NCBI GenBank assembly: GCA_951812795.1
Contig: OX638325.1
Coordinates: forward strand, 744,001-808,000
Source: an uncultured Dehalococcoidia bacterium
GTDB lineage: Bacteria; Chloroflexota; Dehalococcoidia; Lucifugimonadales; Lucifugimonadaceae
Length of the DNA stretch: 64,000 nucleotides
Direction: 5' to 3'
Part shown: positions 55,959 through 64,000 of the stretch, piece after piece
Layout of the letters: each line of letters starts with the position of its first letter
Numbering within the stretch: the stretch's first letter is position 1
Notes under the pieces: generated by a model
The model's input: only the letters and a program-made list of their open reading frames with translations
Database searches by the model: none
What the model was told of the DNA's origin: nothing
Program-made: the position numbers and the translations under genes

Positions 55959-56957
55959 CTAGGTCGTGGATTCGAGCCACGGCATCATTGCTCGCAACTC
56001 TTTGCCAACTGCTTCAACCGGGTGCGCTAGGTTTTCCTCTCGCATCCTGTTGAACCGGTGAAGACCTTCATCGTTCTCGGCGATCCACTCGCGTGCGAAG
56101 CGACCAGACTGGATGTCGTCCAATACGCGTCGCATGTTGTCTTTCACCGAATCGTCGATAATCTCAGGACCTCGGCTGTAATCGCCATATTCGGCCGTTT
56201 CGCTGACTGAATAGCGCATGTACTCGAGTCCGCCCTGGTAGATAAGGTCGACGATGAGTTTGAGTTCGTGAAGAACTTCGAAGTACGCGGATTCTGGCTG
56301 GTATCCCGCTTCCGTGAGAACCTCGTATCCCATCTTGATGAGTTGGGTTACTCCACCGCAGAGCACAGCTTGTTCGCCGAATAGGTCGGTCTCAGTCTCT
56401 TCCTTGAAGGTGGTCGTAAGGATTCCGGCGCGTCCGCCGCCGACGCCCTTGCCGTAGGCGAGCGCGTTTTCCATGGCGTTGCCTGAAGCATCTTGGTCGA
56501 TGGCGACGAGACATGGTACGCCGAGGCCACGTTCAAAGACTGCTCGAACTCGATGGCCCGGAGCCTTAGGTGCGATCATCACTACGTCGACGTCTACCGG
56601 GGGTTTGATCTGTTCGTAGAAGATCGTGAAACCGTGTGCGAACAGGAGTGTCTTTCCTGCGGTGAGATTCGGTTCGACATCGTCCCGGTATACCCCGCCC
56701 TGGACGGTGTCTGGCAGGCAGAACGAGATCAGATCAGCACGCTCGGCGGCCTCGGCGTTGCTCAACACCTCGAGTCCGTCGGCTTCGGCCTTCTCGCGGC
56801 TACTGCTGCCCTCGTAGAGCCCGACGACCACGTTGAAGCCGTTGTCTTTGAGGTTTAGTGCGTGGGCATGTCCCTGCGAACCGTAGCCGATCACGGCTAT
56901 GGTTTTGTCGCGCAACGGCGAATCGTCGATATCCGCATCGTAGTAAAGCTTCGGCAT
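55959..56957 (-). CDS. ilvC: Ketol-acid reductoisomerase, class I
   Basis: 332 residues, short (class I) form. NADPH-binding [13 protein letters not shown] (residues 24-36), [23 protein letters not shown] and the C-terminal knotted domain with metal ligands around [14 protein letters not shown] and [21 protein letters not shown]. Converts acetolactate to the dihydroxy acid in the valine/isoleucine pathway. Confidence 0.96.
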   Translation of the reverse strand: MPKLYYDADIDDSPLRDKTIAVIGYGSQGHAHALNLKDNGFNVVVGLYEGSSSREKAEADGLEVLSNAEAAERADLISFCLPDTVQGGVYRDDVEPNLTAGKTLLFAHGFTIFYEQIKPPVDVDVVMIAPKAPGHRVRAVFERGLGVPCLVAIDQDASGNAMENALAYGKGVGGGRAGILTTTFKEETETDLFGEQAVLCGGVTQLIKMGYEVLTEAGYQPESAYFEVLHELKLIVDLIYQGGLEYMRYSVSETAEYGDYSRGPEIIDDSVKDNMRRVLDDIQSGRFAREWIAENDEGLHRFNRMREENLAHPVEAVGKELRAMMPWLESTT

Positions 56958-57013
56958 TTGGTTTTTTGACCTTCCTAGGTTTTGGTTTACGGACTAACTG
57001 CTTCGTCGGTCCC

Positions 57014-57613
57014 TCACACGCTTCCGGAAACGCCCGGTGTGATGTGATACTCGTGGGGAACTCCATTGGCCCAATTTCGGTTGGCTTGGAACTGACCGTC
57101 TTCTTCGCCCTCGAAGAGGGTACCGCGGAGGACCGCAACGCGGCCCGTCCGCATCACCTCAATGATTCCGAAACGGTCCAACAGAGTGATCAACGAGTCG
57201 ATTTTTTCGCGCCCACCAGTCAACTCCAACGTGACGCTGTTTGCGCCAATGTCGATGATGTTCGCGCGGAACACGCGACTGAGTTCCAAGACCTCGACTC
57301 GGGTTTCGGTGGTTGTTTTCACCTTGACGAGAGCCAGTTCACGCCAGATGTGATTCATGTTCGTAATGTCGTGTGCCTCGATCACGTTGACGAGCCGTTC
57401 CAATTGCGCCGCACATTGATCGACGACTGAAGGTGGGCCTTCAAGCACGAAAGTCAACCGCGATAGTCCCGGGTTCTCTGAGCGACCGACGGCTAGGCTG
57501 GCGATATTGAGGCCACGGCGGCGGCATAGCCCGGCGATTCTGGCGAGGACACCGGGCCTATCTTCGACCAATGCAGTTACAGTGCGAGCTTCGAATTTCG
57601 ATTGCGTGGACAT
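57014..57613 (-). CDS. ilvN: Acetolactate synthase, small (regulatory) subunit
   Basis: 199 residues. N-terminal ACT domain ALVEDRPGVLARIAGLCRRRGLNIASLAVGRSENPGLSRLT, then the second domain with LELTGGREKIDSLITLL. It binds valine to feedback-inhibit IlvB. Only one base separates it from the ilvB stop codon, so the two are tightly coupled. Confidence 0.96.
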   Translation of the reverse strand: MSTQSKFEARTVTALVEDRPGVLARIAGLCRRRGLNIASLAVGRSENPGLSRLTFVLEGPPSVVDQCAAQLERLVNVIEAHDITNMNHIWRELALVKVKTTTETRVEVLELSRVFRANIIDIGANSVTLELTGGREKIDSLITLLDRFGIIEVMRTGRVAVLRGTLFEGEEDGQFQANRNWANGVPHEYHITPGVSGSV

Positions 57614-57614
57614 C

Positions 57615-59306
57615 TTAAACTCTCGTGTCCTCCATCAGATCTTTGATGCTGCCGCCAGCAGGGATCATCGGGTAGACGTGTTCGACCTTTTCAATGACGA
57701 AATCAACGATAACCGGACCGGGGTGCGCGTTGGCTTCTTCAATCGCCGATTCAACGTCGTCGATGTCGTCGATGCGCATGCCCTTCATGCCGAACGCGTC
57801 TGCCAATTTCACGAAATCGGGGTTTGCGGTGTAAGCATCGGCTTGGGTGTCGCCCATGTAGAAGAGTTCCTGCCACTGAGTGATCATGCCAAGGTGGTTA
57901 TTGTTCAAGATTGCGTACTTGACCGGCAATCGGTTCTCGACCGCGGTCGCCAGCTCCATCATGGTCATCTGGAACCCGCCATCTCCACAGATCGACCATA
58001 CAAGCGATTCGGGTAATGCGAGTTGCGCGCCGATAGCTGACGGCACCTCGTAGCCCATCGTTCCTAGCCCGCCGGAGCACAGCCATGAGTTGGGCTCTGT
58101 GAATCGATAGTGTTGGGCGGCCCACATTTGGTGCTGGCCGACACCAGTACAGATGATTGCATTGCCCTTGGTGACGTTCGACAGGCCGCGGACGACGTGT
58201 TGGCCCGATAGGTTGCCGGTCTCAGGGATGTGCAACGAGGGATGATCGGATTTGAGTTGCTCGACGTGCCTTATCCATTCCGGCCGTGAGCCGCGATTGG
58301 CTTTGGGTACCATCTGTGCCAGCACATGTTTGAGGTTGCCAACCACTGCGGCATCGACCGGCACCGCCTTACCGATCTCGGCAGGATCGATGTCGATGTG
58401 GATCTTTTTGGATCTCGTCGCGAACTCGTTGACATTGCCGACGATACGGTCATCGAAGCGACTTCCGGCGGCGATGATCAGGTCTGAATCGTCGAGGGCC
58501 AAGCTCGCGTAGGCTTCACCATGCATCCCCGGGAAGCCGACGTGGAGCGGATGGTTTTCGGGAAAGCCGGAAATCCCGAGCAGCGTTGTGACGACCGGGA
58601 TCTGCGCTTTCTCGGCGAGTTCCTTCAACTCGTCATAGGCACGAGAGATGATGACACCATGACCGGCCAAGAAGACCGGACGTTCCGCTTGGTTGATGAG
58701 TTCTACAGCCGCGTCGATTTGTTCATCAGGCGCTGCGGTTGGTATTCGGTAGCCGGGCAGATTGATCTGACTATCGCGTTTGTAGTCGTACGTGCCAACC
58801 TCTTGCATCACATCCTTTGGGATGTCGATGAGTACGGGACCGGGTCTTCCGGTTCGGGCGATGTGGAAGGCCTCATGGATGGTTGGTCCTACATCTTCAA
58901 CGCGCGTGATCAGGTAGTTGTGCTTGGTTACGGGGAGCGTCGCTCCGGTGATGTCGGTCTCTTGGAACGCGTCAGTGCCGATCGCCGCTCGTCCGACTTG
59001 GCCGGTGATCGCGACGATCGGAACAGAGTCCATCATGGCCGTCGCAAGACCCGTAATGAGGTTGGTCGCGCCGGGACCTGAAGTCGCAAAGGCGACACCG
59101 ACTTTACCTGAGGCCCTTGCGTAACCATCGGCTGCGTGCGCGGCTCCTTGCTCGTGGCGTACGAGCACGTGACGGAGATCAGGATACCGGCCGAGTACAC
59201 CGTACAACGGCAGTATTGCGCCGCCGGGGAGGCCAAATACGATATCGACGCCTTCGTTCAAAAGCGCCTCGCAAACAATGTCGCCGCCTGTAAGTGTCTT
59301 TCCCAT
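57615..59306 (-). CDS. ilvB: Acetolactate synthase, large (catalytic) subunit
   Basis: 563 residues. ThDP-activating Glu52 in VRHEQGAAHAADGYARASG, FAD-contact region in the middle domain, and GDG...NN motif in SICGDGGFQMTMMELATAVENRLPVKYAILNNNHLGM. The AFQETDITGATLPVTKHNYL stretch is typical of biosynthetic AHAS. Head of the ilv-leu cluster, directly downstream of a T-box. Confidence 0.96.
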   Translation of the reverse strand: MGKTLTGGDIVCEALLNEGVDIVFGLPGGAILPLYGVLGRYPDLRHVLVRHEQGAAHAADGYARASGKVGVAFATSGPGATNLITGLATAMMDSVPIVAITGQVGRAAIGTDAFQETDITGATLPVTKHNYLITRVEDVGPTIHEAFHIARTGRPGPVLIDIPKDVMQEVGTYDYKRDSQINLPGYRIPTAAPDEQIDAAVELINQAERPVFLAGHGVIISRAYDELKELAEKAQIPVVTTLLGISGFPENHPLHVGFPGMHGEAYASLALDDSDLIIAAGSRFDDRIVGNVNEFATRSKKIHIDIDPAEIGKAVPVDAAVVGNLKHVLAQMVPKANRGSRPEWIRHVEQLKSDHPSLHIPETGNLSGQHVVRGLSNVTKGNAIICTGVGQHQMWAAQHYRFTEPNSWLCSGGLGTMGYEVPSAIGAQLALPESLVWSICGDGGFQMTMMELATAVENRLPVKYAILNNNHLGMITQWQELFYMGDTQADAYTANPDFVKLADAFGMKGMRIDDIDDVESAIEEANAHPGPVIVDFVIEKVEHVYPMIPAGGSIKDLMEDTRV

Positions 59307-59362
59307 GTCGTTTCTGTTGTCTCTTCTCGCGGACTTGTTAGTGGATATTCATTCGATCAAAT

Positions 59363-59398
59363 AAAAAAGTCCCGTCCCTTGATTTGAAAGGACGAGAC
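59363..59398 (-). terminator. Intrinsic terminator of the ilvB T-box
   Basis: Stem of gtctcgtcc with gggacgggac (with one G-U pair), loop ttcaaatcaa, followed by tttttt on the minus strand. Confidence 0.88.
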
Positions 59399-59635
59399 TG
59401 CTCCCGCGATACCACCTTGATTGGTTGAGTTTCAAGGGTCGCCCTTGATTCTCAACCCGCTTCATTTGCAGCCGTTAACGTGGCAATCCGCGGGGCCCTA
59501 CTAGTCCGGTTCGGAGAATTAGATGTTTAGGCCGCGTGCTCCCGGGCGAGTTCTCGCAGACGATGCGTATCCTTTTCAGCTACCGGATACTCTCTGATGC
59601 CGTCGTCGACGCGGTACTACTCCCGTTCGTAGCAT
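59363..59635 (-). promoter_or_regulatory. T-box leader upstream of ilvB (probably Leu)
   Basis: On the minus strand: stem I features gaacgggagtagt and agagagtatccggtagctgaaaagg; a specifier region gcgagaaCTCgcc (CTC, Leu, at 59548-59550); the antiterminator core aaggtggtatcgcg (59405-59418); then a terminator with arms gtctcgtcctt/aagggacgggac and a run of six T. This is a complete transcriptional T-box, ending 57 bases before the ilvB start. The Leu assignment rests on my placement of the specifier. Confidence 0.92.
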
Positions 59636-59658
59636 TAGCATTTTGGATGTGCATACCA

Positions 59659-59686
59659 ATTATGCCACACGCTACGGAATCCGCAA
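59659..59686 (-). promoter_or_regulatory. Possible promoter of the ilv-leu cluster
   Basis: On the minus strand, ttgcgg (59681-59686) and cataat (59659-59664) with a 16-base spacer, just upstream of the T-box stem I. Inference by match to the vegetative consensus only. Confidence 0.4.
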
Positions 59687-59714
59687 AACGCCCTACTCGA
59701 CAACTGGATCACAA

Positions 59715-60650
59715 ATGGAACTTCGAACAATCTCCCGCGATCACGTGGCCGATCTGCTCGAAATCTTGCGCTCGATTGGGCCACACGGTCACCGCGAGTG
59801 GCCGATCGACGATGAAGCGTCATTGCTCGCGACCGTTGACAGTCCGCGTTTGGACCCAAATCTCGGTCGGTGGTCGATCAGTTACGAAAACGGCTCCCCA
59901 GTCGGCTATTCGCTTGTCGAGCCGGAGTTGAACATCGGCAGGATTCTCGTGGGCTTGGCAGCCGTCGCGGGACGCGACGATGTATTGGGTTCGTTGCTCC
60001 TAGACGGTGTCGCACGCGCCAAGGAACTCTCGGATCAAGATCAGTTCGAAATTCACGTTGCGGTGCGGGACATTGAATCGGAAGCGATCGTTGATGCACT
60101 CGAAGCTGCGGAGTTCGGGGTCGTTCGGACCGTCCTGAAGATGCGCGTAGATGTTTCAGATGTGGAACTACCTGAGCCCGTTGCGAGTACCGGAATAAAT
60201 GTTCGTGATGCCGATATGTCTGATGCCGCAGAGGTGGCCGCGGTGACTGACCTTCACAATGCATGTTTCGTTGGGAGTTGGGGGTTTTCTCCCAATACTG
60301 TAGAAGAAATCGCCGATCGCACGGCTGCAGATAAGGATCGTAACGGTTTTTCTCCGATAGTCGTTTTGGAGCGCGCATCAAATGGTGAGCTGTACGGCTA
60401 CAACTGGATCACCCTCGGCGACGGCGCCGGACGCGTTGAGATGGTCGGGGTTCACCCAAGTATGCGTGGCAAGCGACTGGGTTGGACGATCTTCAACGCG
60501 GGGGTCGAACGATTGATCGCGCACGGGGCGACCGAGCTCGTTTTGGATGTCGATTCCGAAAATCCCCCGGCACGGCGCATTTACGAATCGGCGGGTTATC
60601 GCACTTACTCTAAAGTTAGGTACTTCGGCCTCGATATCGGCGTCGATTAG
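59715..60650 (+). CDS. GNAT-family N-acetyltransferase, two-domain
   Basis: 311 residues from ATG 59715 ([10 protein letters not shown]); the frame to 59643 would cross the T-box promoter. Two GNAT-like halves as in mycothiol-synthase-type proteins. The second has the acetyl-CoA loop [31 protein letters not shown] and [23 protein letters not shown]. The first half is degenerate. Substrate unknown. Convergent with the GH15 gene, overlapping by 4 bases at the stops. Confidence 0.85.
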   Translation: MELRTISRDHVADLLEILRSIGPHGHREWPIDDEASLLATVDSPRLDPNLGRWSISYENGSPVGYSLVEPELNIGRILVGLAAVAGRDDVLGSLLLDGVARAKELSDQDQFEIHVAVRDIESEAIVDALEAAEFGVVRTVLKMRVDVSDVELPEPVASTGINVRDADMSDAAEVAAVTDLHNACFVGSWGFSPNTVEEIADRTAADKDRNGFSPIVVLERASNGELYGYNWITLGDGAGRVEMVGVHPSMRGKRLGWTIFNAGVERLIAHGATELVLDVDSENPPARRIYESAGYRTYSKVRYFGLDIGVD

Positions 60651-62476
60651 GCTCTTGAACCCAACGCCCTATCGAGGTTGAAGGCCGCCGATATGAGGGC
60701 CAAGTGCGTGAATGCTTGTGGGAAGTTGCCGAGATGCTCGCCTTTGGGACCGATCTCCTCTGAATAGAGTCCCAGGTGATTGGCATATCCGAGCATGTGC
60801 TCGAACATCATTCGGGCTTCTTCAAGCCGGGCGGGTTCGGATCGTCCGGCGCGCGTCAGAGCCTCCACAAGCCAGAAGGTGCACATGTTGAAGGTGCCTT
60901 CCTCGCCTTCTAGGCCATCAGCGGTTTCGTTGAGGTTGTATCGATATACGAGGTTGGAGTAGACGAGACCGCCGTTTGACGGCGATCTTTGGATGGCGTC
61001 GAGCGTCTTGAGCATGCGCGGGTCCGACGGCGACATGAAGAACACCATTGGCATGATGAGGTTCGAGGCGTCTAGCGCATCTCGTCCGTAGGCTTGAGTG
61101 AAGGCCTCGACGTTGTCGCTCCAGCCGTTTTTGATGATCTGCTCGTAAATCTCGTCGCGTACTCTGACCCATCGTTCGGTGTCGCTAGGGAACGAGCGTT
61201 TCGCGGCTAGACGTATCCCGCGGTCGATCGCGACCCAGCACATGAGTTTTGAGTAGACGAAGTGTGCGCGGCCGCCGCGAACTTCCCAGATGCCTTCGTC
61301 CGCTCGATGCCAGTTGTCACAGACCCAGTTAATGATTTTTCGGAGGTAGGACCAGAAGTCGTACGAAATCGGGGTTTGGTATTTGTTGGACAGATAGACG
61401 GCGTCCATCAGCTCGCCGTAGATGTCGAGCTGCAATTGATCGGCGGCGCCGTTGCCGATGCGCACCGGTTGCGAACCCATATACCCAGACAAGTGATCCA
61501 ACGTGTGCTCTTCGAGGTCGTGACTACCATCGATGCCGTACATGATTTTCAGGGTGCCGTCTTCTCCACCCTCCGCGCACCGAGCTTCCAACCATTCCAT
61601 GAACCGCCCGGCTTCTTCGGTGAGGCCGATTCTGAGCAGTCCGTAAACACTGAACGCTGCGTCGCGGATCCAGGTATAGCGGTAATCCCAGTTGCGCACG
61701 CCGCCGAGATGTTCGGGGAGGCTGGTGGTCGGAGCGGCTACGAAAGCGCCGGTGGGGTCGTAGGTTAGGAGCTTCAGGATCAACGCCGAGCGATGCACCA
61801 TCTCGCGCCATCTTCCGGTGTAGGTGCACTTGTTGATCCAACGTCGCCAGTAGTCAACGGTCGCGTCGAAAAGTAGCTCGATACGTTCCGCGTCGAATTT
61901 ATCGGCGCGTTCGATGTGCTCAACGGCGTCGATAACGATGTATTCGGTATGTCCTTCGTGAATTTCGAAATCGACTTTGACGGCGTTGTCGATGATTTTC
62001 GGTGTTACGGTGCTCCAGTATTCGATCGAGATGTCCGGGGAGATGAAACGAACACTTTCTCCGACGTAGACTGCGTCGTGTTCGTCCCTGCCGTAGTTGA
62101 ATCTGGGTGAGCAATCGATCTGCATGTGCAGATTACCTCGGATCCCGGTAATGCGGCGTATCAGCACATGGTCGGTATCGCCGGCGGCCCGAGTTCGGAT
62201 GGGCATGAAGTCGACGACTTGGGCAACACCTTCATCAGACGTGAAGTGCGTGACCAAAACGTTAGTTTCCGGCAGGTAATACTGAGTCGAGCGCACATCG
62301 TGATTGGCCGGGCTCAGTGAGAAATGTCCGCCTTTTTCTTCATCGAGAATCGAGGCGAAGATCGAGGGCGAGTCGAAGTGTGGCGCACAGAACCAATCGA
62401 TGGTGCCGTTCACGCCGACGAGCGCGGCGGTGTATAGATCGCCGATGATGCCGTGGTCTTCAATGCGCAGATACAC
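60647..62476 (-). CDS. Glycoside hydrolase family 15 protein
   Basis: 609 residues. N-terminal beta domain [37 protein letters not shown], then the (alpha/alpha)6 barrel with [25 protein letters not shown] and, near the C-terminus, [21 protein letters not shown], where acid and base Glu are expected. Members are glucoamylase, trehalase or dextranase; trehalase-type GH15 is common in this architecture. No signal peptide, so cytoplasmic. The glycosyltransferase upstream on the same strand hints at a shared role in glucan or trehalose-type metabolism. Confidence 0.92.
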   Translation of the reverse strand: MYLRIEDHGIIGDLYTAALVGVNGTIDWFCAPHFDSPSIFASILDEEKGGHFSLSPANHDVRSTQYYLPETNVLVTHFTSDEGVAQVVDFMPIRTRAAGDTDHVLIRRITGIRGNLHMQIDCSPRFNYGRDEHDAVYVGESVRFISPDISIEYWSTVTPKIIDNAVKVDFEIHEGHTEYIVIDAVEHIERADKFDAERIELLFDATVDYWRRWINKCTYTGRWREMVHRSALILKLLTYDPTGAFVAAPTTSLPEHLGGVRNWDYRYTWIRDAAFSVYGLLRIGLTEEAGRFMEWLEARCAEGGEDGTLKIMYGIDGSHDLEEHTLDHLSGYMGSQPVRIGNGAADQLQLDIYGELMDAVYLSNKYQTPISYDFWSYLRKIINWVCDNWHRADEGIWEVRGGRAHFVYSKLMCWVAIDRGIRLAAKRSFPSDTERWVRVRDEIYEQIIKNGWSDNVEAFTQAYGRDALDASNLIMPMVFFMSPSDPRMLKTLDAIQRSPSNGGLVYSNLVYRYNLNETADGLEGEEGTFNMCTFWLVEALTRAGRSEPARLEEARMMFEHMLGYANHLGLYSEEIGPKGEHLGNFPQAFTHLALISAAFNLDRALGSRA

Positions 62477-62523
62477 AGTTCGCTCTCCACTCCATCACGG
62501 GCGATGGGAATGTTTGACGGTAA

Positions 62524-63720
62524 TTATCGCAGAGGCGCTGCCGATAGCGGCGTTTCCACGACTCGATTGTAGACACCCACTAGCCCGTTCACGGTCGATT
62601 CCCACGAAAATTCGTCGGCCCGTTTACGAGCCGCTTTCGACATCGTAATTCGCAAATCTTGATTGCCGATTATCTGGAGAATCTTATCTGCATAGACGAC
62701 CGGGTCCCGATCTCGGATCAAGTAGCCGGTCTCGTTGTTCACCACGATGGATTTCAAACCATCGACATCGGCTGCTACGGCCGGTGTGCCGCATGCTGCC
62801 GCTTCGAGGATCGCCAAGCCGAAGGTTTCATGAAATGATGGCGCGACGATGCAGTGGGCGTTCGCGTAGATCGCTGGGAGTTCGGACTGGGGTAACACGC
62901 CGGGTAGCTTCACTCGATCCGTCAGGCGCAGTTTCGAGATGCTGCCTAGTACCCGTCGGAACTCGTCGGCGGTTCCGCCACCTACTATTTGCAGTTCGGC
63001 ATCAAATCCGCGGTCGATGATGATCGAGAATGCGTCGATTAGCAGATCGACTCCTTTGAGAGCGTCGAGTCGTCCGACGTACAGGATGCGTCGTCTACTT
63101 CGCAATTCTGACGATATTCGAGGCGCTGAAAACTCGTTGGTGTCGACGCCGGGCGGTATGACGGCGAATTTGTCCTCTGGCAATCGGAATTCTGACATCA
63201 TGTGCGCGGCTTCGCCATCGGTCCAAACGACGATTTGGTCGGCATCTCTCGCAACTCGTGCTTCGTTGGCGAATCTGATCTCGGGCTCGTTCTCCTCGGG
63301 GCGGACGCTTTTCTTGATACTGGCAAGGGTGTGGAAACTGGTTACGTGGGGAATTTCCCAATTTCTTGCCAGTTGACAGCCGACCGCTCCCGAAAGCCAG
63401 TAGTGGGAAGCAACGATGTCGAATTTGGTTTGATTGATCGAAGTATCTTCGATTACGGCGGCGGCGAATTCGGGCAGAAGTGCCGGAAGTCGCTGTTTTC
63501 GCTCGTCCAATTGGCCGATCGGCAGGTGCGATAGATCGTAGTCGCGTTGATCGTCAGGGTTTCCGATTCCCGGATGGGATCGGGAATAGACGTGGACGCT
63601 GTGACCCAAGCGCCCTAATCGAGTTGAAACTTGGTCAACATAGACGTTCATGCCGCCGGCATCGGTGCCGCCGGGTGGAATACACGGGCATCCGTGCACG
63701 CTGATTACAGCGATTCGCAT
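62524..63720 (-). CDS. GT4 family glycosyltransferase (MshA/sucrose-phosphate-synthase-like)
   Basis: 398 residues. GT-B fold: HGCPCIPPGGTDAGGMNVYVDQV, HYWLSGAVGCQL, VTSFHTLASIKKSV, the donor domain with LYVGRLDALKGVDLLIDAF, and the E-x7-E motif in SFHETFGLAILEAAACGTPAVAADVDGL. The GGMNVYV and HYWLSG segments are those of MshA and sucrose-phosphate synthase-like enzymes; the exact acceptor is unknown. Co-directional with the GH15 gene, gap 47 bases. Confidence 0.9.
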   Translation of the reverse strand: MRIAVISVHGCPCIPPGGTDAGGMNVYVDQVSTRLGRLGHSVHVYSRSHPGIGNPDDQRDYDLSHLPIGQLDERKQRLPALLPEFAAAVIEDTSINQTKFDIVASHYWLSGAVGCQLARNWEIPHVTSFHTLASIKKSVRPEENEPEIRFANEARVARDADQIVVWTDGEAAHMMSEFRLPEDKFAVIPPGVDTNEFSAPRISSELRSRRRILYVGRLDALKGVDLLIDAFSIIIDRGFDAELQIVGGGTADEFRRVLGSISKLRLTDRVKLPGVLPQSELPAIYANAHCIVAPSFHETFGLAILEAAACGTPAVAADVDGLKSIVVNNETGYLIRDRDPVVYADKILQIIGNQDLRITMSKAARKRADEFSWESTVNGLVGVYNRVVETPLSAAPLR

Positions 63721-63774
63721 CGGTAATCCAAGGTATGCGTTCGAGCGACGGGCGGACGGGAGCGTGGCAAGTCG

Positions 63775-64000
63775 CTAGGTCTTCTTGTCAAGCCGCGCAG
63801 TATAGATATGGCGGTCAACCGCACCGAGGTGGTATTTGTATCGTTCGTCGCCACGCATGAAATCGTAGACCTCAATGCCCTCTCCAATCGATGCCAGTAT
63901 GTTGATGGCGTGATTCAAAAGGCCGACCGCGAGCCAGGAACGATCGGGCAGGTATCCGCTGTTGTAGAGGTATTTCGTGCTGCCGATTTTGAAGGCTAGG
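63775..64000 (-). CDS. BioF2/FemAB-like acyltransferase, C-terminal part (5' end outside window)
   Basis: The frame is open from the window edge to the TAG at 63775-63777, giving about the last 75 residues. YLYNSGYLPDRSWLAVG, ASIGEGIEVYDFMRGDERYKYHL and RHIYTARL match the end of the GNAT-like BioF2 domain (Acetyltransf_6), where DFxRGxExYK is the signature. These transfer acyl or aminoacyl groups in envelope polymer synthesis. A shared polysaccharide role with the glycosyltransferase is plausible but not shown. Confidence 0.75.
   Translation of the reverse strand, partial: LAFKIGSTKYLYNSGYLPDRSWLAVGLLNHAINILASIGEGIEVYDFMRGDERYKYHLGAVDRHIYTARLDKKT

Noticed and set aside
55891..55980. Longer leuA start overlapping ilvC
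   Set aside because: A good Shine-Dalgarno (cccaggagcg) and the usual LeuA N-terminus mark the ATG at 55890.

Overview
This 64 kb window is a gene-dense bacterial chromosome segment of moderate GC with no rRNA, CRISPR array or recognisable phage or transposase. The gene content points to a Chloroflexota lineage, most like the marine SAR202/Dehalococcoidia-type clade. The pointers are three divergent enolase-superfamily sugar-acid dehydratase-like genes, a PhyH dioxygenase, a flavin reductase, a DUF3090/SCO1664 pair, PspAB with HtpX, T-box control of branched-chain amino acid genes, and a Thr-Pro-linked leucine-rich-repeat surface protein. This taxonomic call is inference from gene families; no marker gene was compared.

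Layout. 1-4.3 kb: the 3' part of a metallo-beta-lactamase-fold hydrolase, then a large secreted LRR protein bracketed by two copies of a ~250 bp direct repeat, the second carrying a fossil of the hydrolase's 3' end. 4.3-7.4 kb (minus): DUF885 peptidase-like protein and a class C beta-lactamase-type serine hydrolase. 7.5-12.7 kb (plus): a probable catabolic cluster (enolase-superfamily enzyme, SelA-like PLP enzyme, benzoylformate-decarboxylase-like ThDP enzyme), then a VIT-type membrane protein. 12.8-16.2 kb (minus): small unknown protein, ATP sulfurylase with a decayed APS-kinase domain, second enolase-superfamily enzyme; then tRNA-Gly(TCC). 16.3-17.8 kb (minus): YgfZ-like and IscA/ErpA-like iron-sulfur proteins. 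17.9-22.0 kb (plus): cobalamin adenosyltransferase followed by hisH-hisA-(methyltransferase-like)-hisF-hisIE. 22.0-24.5 kb (minus): DUF1385, L31, L27, L21, flavin reductase. 24.7-30.6 kb (minus): AttH/CrtC-like lipoprotein translationally coupled to an MMPL transporter, then gyrA. 30.8-33.0 kb (minus): htpX-pspAB and a glutamine-amidotransferase homologue without its catalytic residues. 33.1-35.8 kb: inositol-monophosphatase-like gene and citramalate synthase with its own T-box leader. 36.4-40.0 kb (plus): DUF3090, SCO1664-type kinase fold, YcaQ-like protein, PhyH dioxygenase. 40.0-44.8 kb: MmeI-like restriction-modification protein, JAMM protease, third enolase-superfamily enzyme. 44.8-48.9 kb: a small ORF, a penicillin acylase family hydrolase and a DUF3179 lipoprotein interrupted by one in-frame TGA exactly where the family has a Cys. 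49.0-59.3 kb (minus): ilvB-ilvN-ilvC-leuA-(membrane gene)-leuC-(membrane gene)-leuD-leuB under a T-box leader. 59.7-64.0 kb: GNAT protein, GH15 hydrolase, MshA-like glycosyltransferase and a partial BioF2/FemAB-like acyltransferase.

Together the window encodes almost the complete valine/leucine pathway, plus the citramalate route feeding isoleucine, much of histidine synthesis, and sugar-acid catabolism. The most striking observation is the DUF3179 gene: the reading frame continues after TGA with the family motif intact (W-[TGA]-P-L-C-Y), and a GC-rich hairpin follows at roughly the distance expected for a bacterial SECIS element, which makes it a candidate undescribed selenoprotein. The alternative is a recent nonsense mutation. 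Other points of interest are the repeat-flanked LRR gene and two separate proteins retaining a fold whose catalytic residues have been lost.
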